From NCBI GenBank assembly GCA_023417885.1, contig JAEZED010000201.1, positions 1-7,871 of the forward strand: DNA of 7,871 nucleotides, in the 5' to 3' direction. The stretch is from Planctomycetota bacterium. Its GTDB lineage: Bacteria > Planctomycetota > Phycisphaerae > Tepidisphaerales > Tepidisphaeraceae. A program made the translations under genes and the position numbers. The notes beneath the pieces were generated by a model, which was not told where the DNA came from, made no database searches, and worked only from the letters and a program-made list of their open reading frames with translations. Every line of letters starts with the position of its first letter. Position 1 is the stretch's first letter. Shown here piece after piece: positions 6,816 to 7,871 of this stretch.

Positions 6816-6890
6816 CCATTCTTCGTTTGGCAGTCCTGGCAGCCGCGCAGACGACGCGTGTTGCCACTTCCTCAGCAACTCGGAACACCC

Positions 6891-7721
6891 ATGAACACGA
6901 TCACCCTGCGCCCCAGGTGCGCGCGCGGATTCACCCTCGTCGAACTTCTCATCGTCATCGGCATCATCGCCGTCCTGATCGGCCTGCTGCTGCCGGCCCT
7001 CTCCGTGGCCAGGCGGGCGTCTCGCGCAGTCGCCTGCCTCAGCAACATCCGGCAGATGCAGACCGCCCAGGTCTTCTACGCCAACGACTACGACGGCTGG
7101 CTGGTGCAGGCGGGCCTCGGGCACGGCGAGCACCACCACGACGATGTCACCCTGGACGGCGCCCCCGACGACGATGATGACTATGAGCACGGAGATCTCG
7201 ACCCGGAGTCGAGCTGGCTGCGCCTGCTGGCGCCCTACGCGGGCGAGAACCTCGTCGCCCGCTGTCCGGAAGATCAGAGCCTGCACTGGCCAGGTGGAGC
7301 GCCGCTGGTGCTTGAGGACGGGGATGAGCGATACCGTGCCACGAGCTACGGGATCAACAACTACCTGTCAGCGACGGCGGCGCCGCCGGGGCACGAGGGG
7401 CGCTGGCTGAAGATGACGCGCATCCCCGGCAGCAGCAGCACGGTTCAGTTTCTGGAGATGGCTTATGCCGGCCCATTCGCGATCGCGGATCATCCGGATC
7501 TCCAGTCACTCGACCTCTCCCACATCTGGGGCGAGGAGCCGTACGAGCATGCGGCGGAGATGATGGCGGTCAACGCGCACGGCGGGGAAACGAATGCACC
7601 GGAGCATCGCAGCCGCGCGAACTGGGGCTTCCTGGACGGCCACGCGGAGTCGCGGAGCTTCCACGGCGTCTATCGCTCCGCGGAAGAGAACAGCTTCAAC
7701 CCGGAGGCCGTCAAGCCATAG
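6891..7721 (+). CDS. Pseudopilin-like protein with prepilin N-terminus and H-x9-DG motif
   Basis: This protein of 276 residues has a class III prepilin leader: RGFTLVELLIVIGIIAVLIG at 12-31, with prepilin peptidase cleavage expected after Gly13 and the conserved Glu at +5 (Glu18). Known family features follow: CLSNIRQMQ (49-57), YANDYDGWL (63-71), a single ARCPED (123-128), TSYGINNYL (151-159) and the H-x9-DG motif (His239 to Asp249-Gly250, then HAE). These mark the large planctomycete group of type II secretion pseudopilin-like proteins whose roles are mostly unknown. Unusual is a His/Asp-rich insert at about 78-105 (HGEHHHDD, then DDDDDYEHGD) that could bind divalent metal. The ATG at 6891 was chosen because the leader must begin just before GFTLVE; only a weak CGGAAC lies upstream. 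NSFNPEAVKP is a natural-looking end, but coding signal continues in another frame. Confidence 0.88.
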   Translation: MNTITLRPRCARGFTLVELLIVIGIIAVLIGLLLPALSVARRASRAVACLSNIRQMQTAQVFYANDYDGWLVQAGLGHGEHHHDDVTLDGAPDDDDDYEHGDLDPESSWLRLLAPYAGENLVARCPEDQSLHWPGGAPLVLEDGDERYRATSYGINNYLSATAAPPGHEGRWLKMTRIPGSSSTVQFLEMAYAGPFAIADHPDLQSLDLSHIWGEEPYEHAAEMMAVNAHGGETNAPEHRSRANWGFLDGHAESRSFHGVYRSAEENSFNPEAVKP

Positions 7722-7819
7722 CCGCCCCGACGGCCGAGGAGGCGCGCTTCTTCCAGACGGGCGATATCGACCGCGACGAGGACCAGACAACGGACGAGAT
7801 GTACGCGGTTGACGACTGA
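7721..7819 (+). other. Coding-like stretch, shifted frame, after the pseudopilin stop
   Basis: Read from 7721, 32 sense codons precede a TGA at 7817-7819. They encode AAPTAEEARFFQTGDIDR and then a strongly acidic tail ending in YAVDD. By hand count 29 of the 32 codons end in G or C, against 22 of 32 in the pseudopilin's own frame, so the region looks translated. No ATG precedes it; the only one in frame is at 7799. The frame stays open back into the pseudopilin gene. It could be the displaced C-terminus of the pseudopilin after a one-base indel, a decayed gene end, or chance. No standard slippery heptamer is visible at the junction. Confidence 0.35.
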
Positions 7820-7871
7820 GCGGCGAAGGGGCGCCCGCTCCACAACCCAAAACCAGCCAGTTTCTCATCGC
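7820..7871. other. End of window, no gene recognised
   Basis: These 52 bases contain a GGGCGCCC palindrome (7828-7835) and an A/C-rich stretch, but no ribosome site, start codon or terminator that I can support. Confidence 0.3.

Overview
The window is GC-rich (roughly two thirds G+C) bacterial chromosome with strongly GC-biased third codon positions. The best lineage clue is the last gene. It encodes a pseudopilin-like protein with a GFTLVE prepilin N-terminus and a C-terminal H-x9-DG motif, a type heavily expanded in Planctomycetota. With the high GC this suggests a planctomycete, possibly of the Phycisphaerae. That placement is inference; no rRNA or tRNA gene is present to confirm it.

Layout. 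At 28-360 (-) is a small coiled-coil protein of unknown function, divergent from a small two-helix membrane protein at 618-983 (+). Thioredoxin TrxA (1064-1384, +) converges on a DsbD-family transmembrane thiol:disulfide reductase (1467-3437, -). The two share a strong stem-loop that can terminate transcription from both sides. Divergent from dsbD is a manganese-type superoxide dismutase (3637-4248, +) with a good Shine-Dalgarno and a plausible promoter. The 362-base gap that follows (4249-4610) holds a hairpin after sodA, a possible promoter and a near-perfect intrinsic terminator. Together these outline a candidate short RNA of about 88 nt. Next is a YhaM-type OB-fold/HD-domain 3'-5' exoribonuclease (4611-5807, +), a small secreted protein with two LTxxQ motifs of the Spy/CpxP kind (5871-6281, +), a small membrane-anchored His/Cys protein resembling DUF2946 (6407-6781, +) and the pseudopilin-like protein (6891-7721, +). 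A coding-like stretch in another frame follows the pseudopilin stop (7721-7819).

How the genes relate. TrxA, DsbD and SodA form a redox group: in the known pathway, cytoplasmic thioredoxin donates electrons to DsbD, which passes them across the membrane to envelope thiol proteins, while SodA removes superoxide. YhaM is an RNA-turnover enzyme. The last two genes share His/Asp/Cys-rich segments that may bind metal, but no metal transporter lies inside the window. No mobile element, CRISPR array, tRNA or rRNA was seen. Most of the window is ordinary housekeeping content. The most interesting unexplained parts are the promoter/terminator unit in the sodA-yhaM gap and the out-of-frame coding signal after the pseudopilin.
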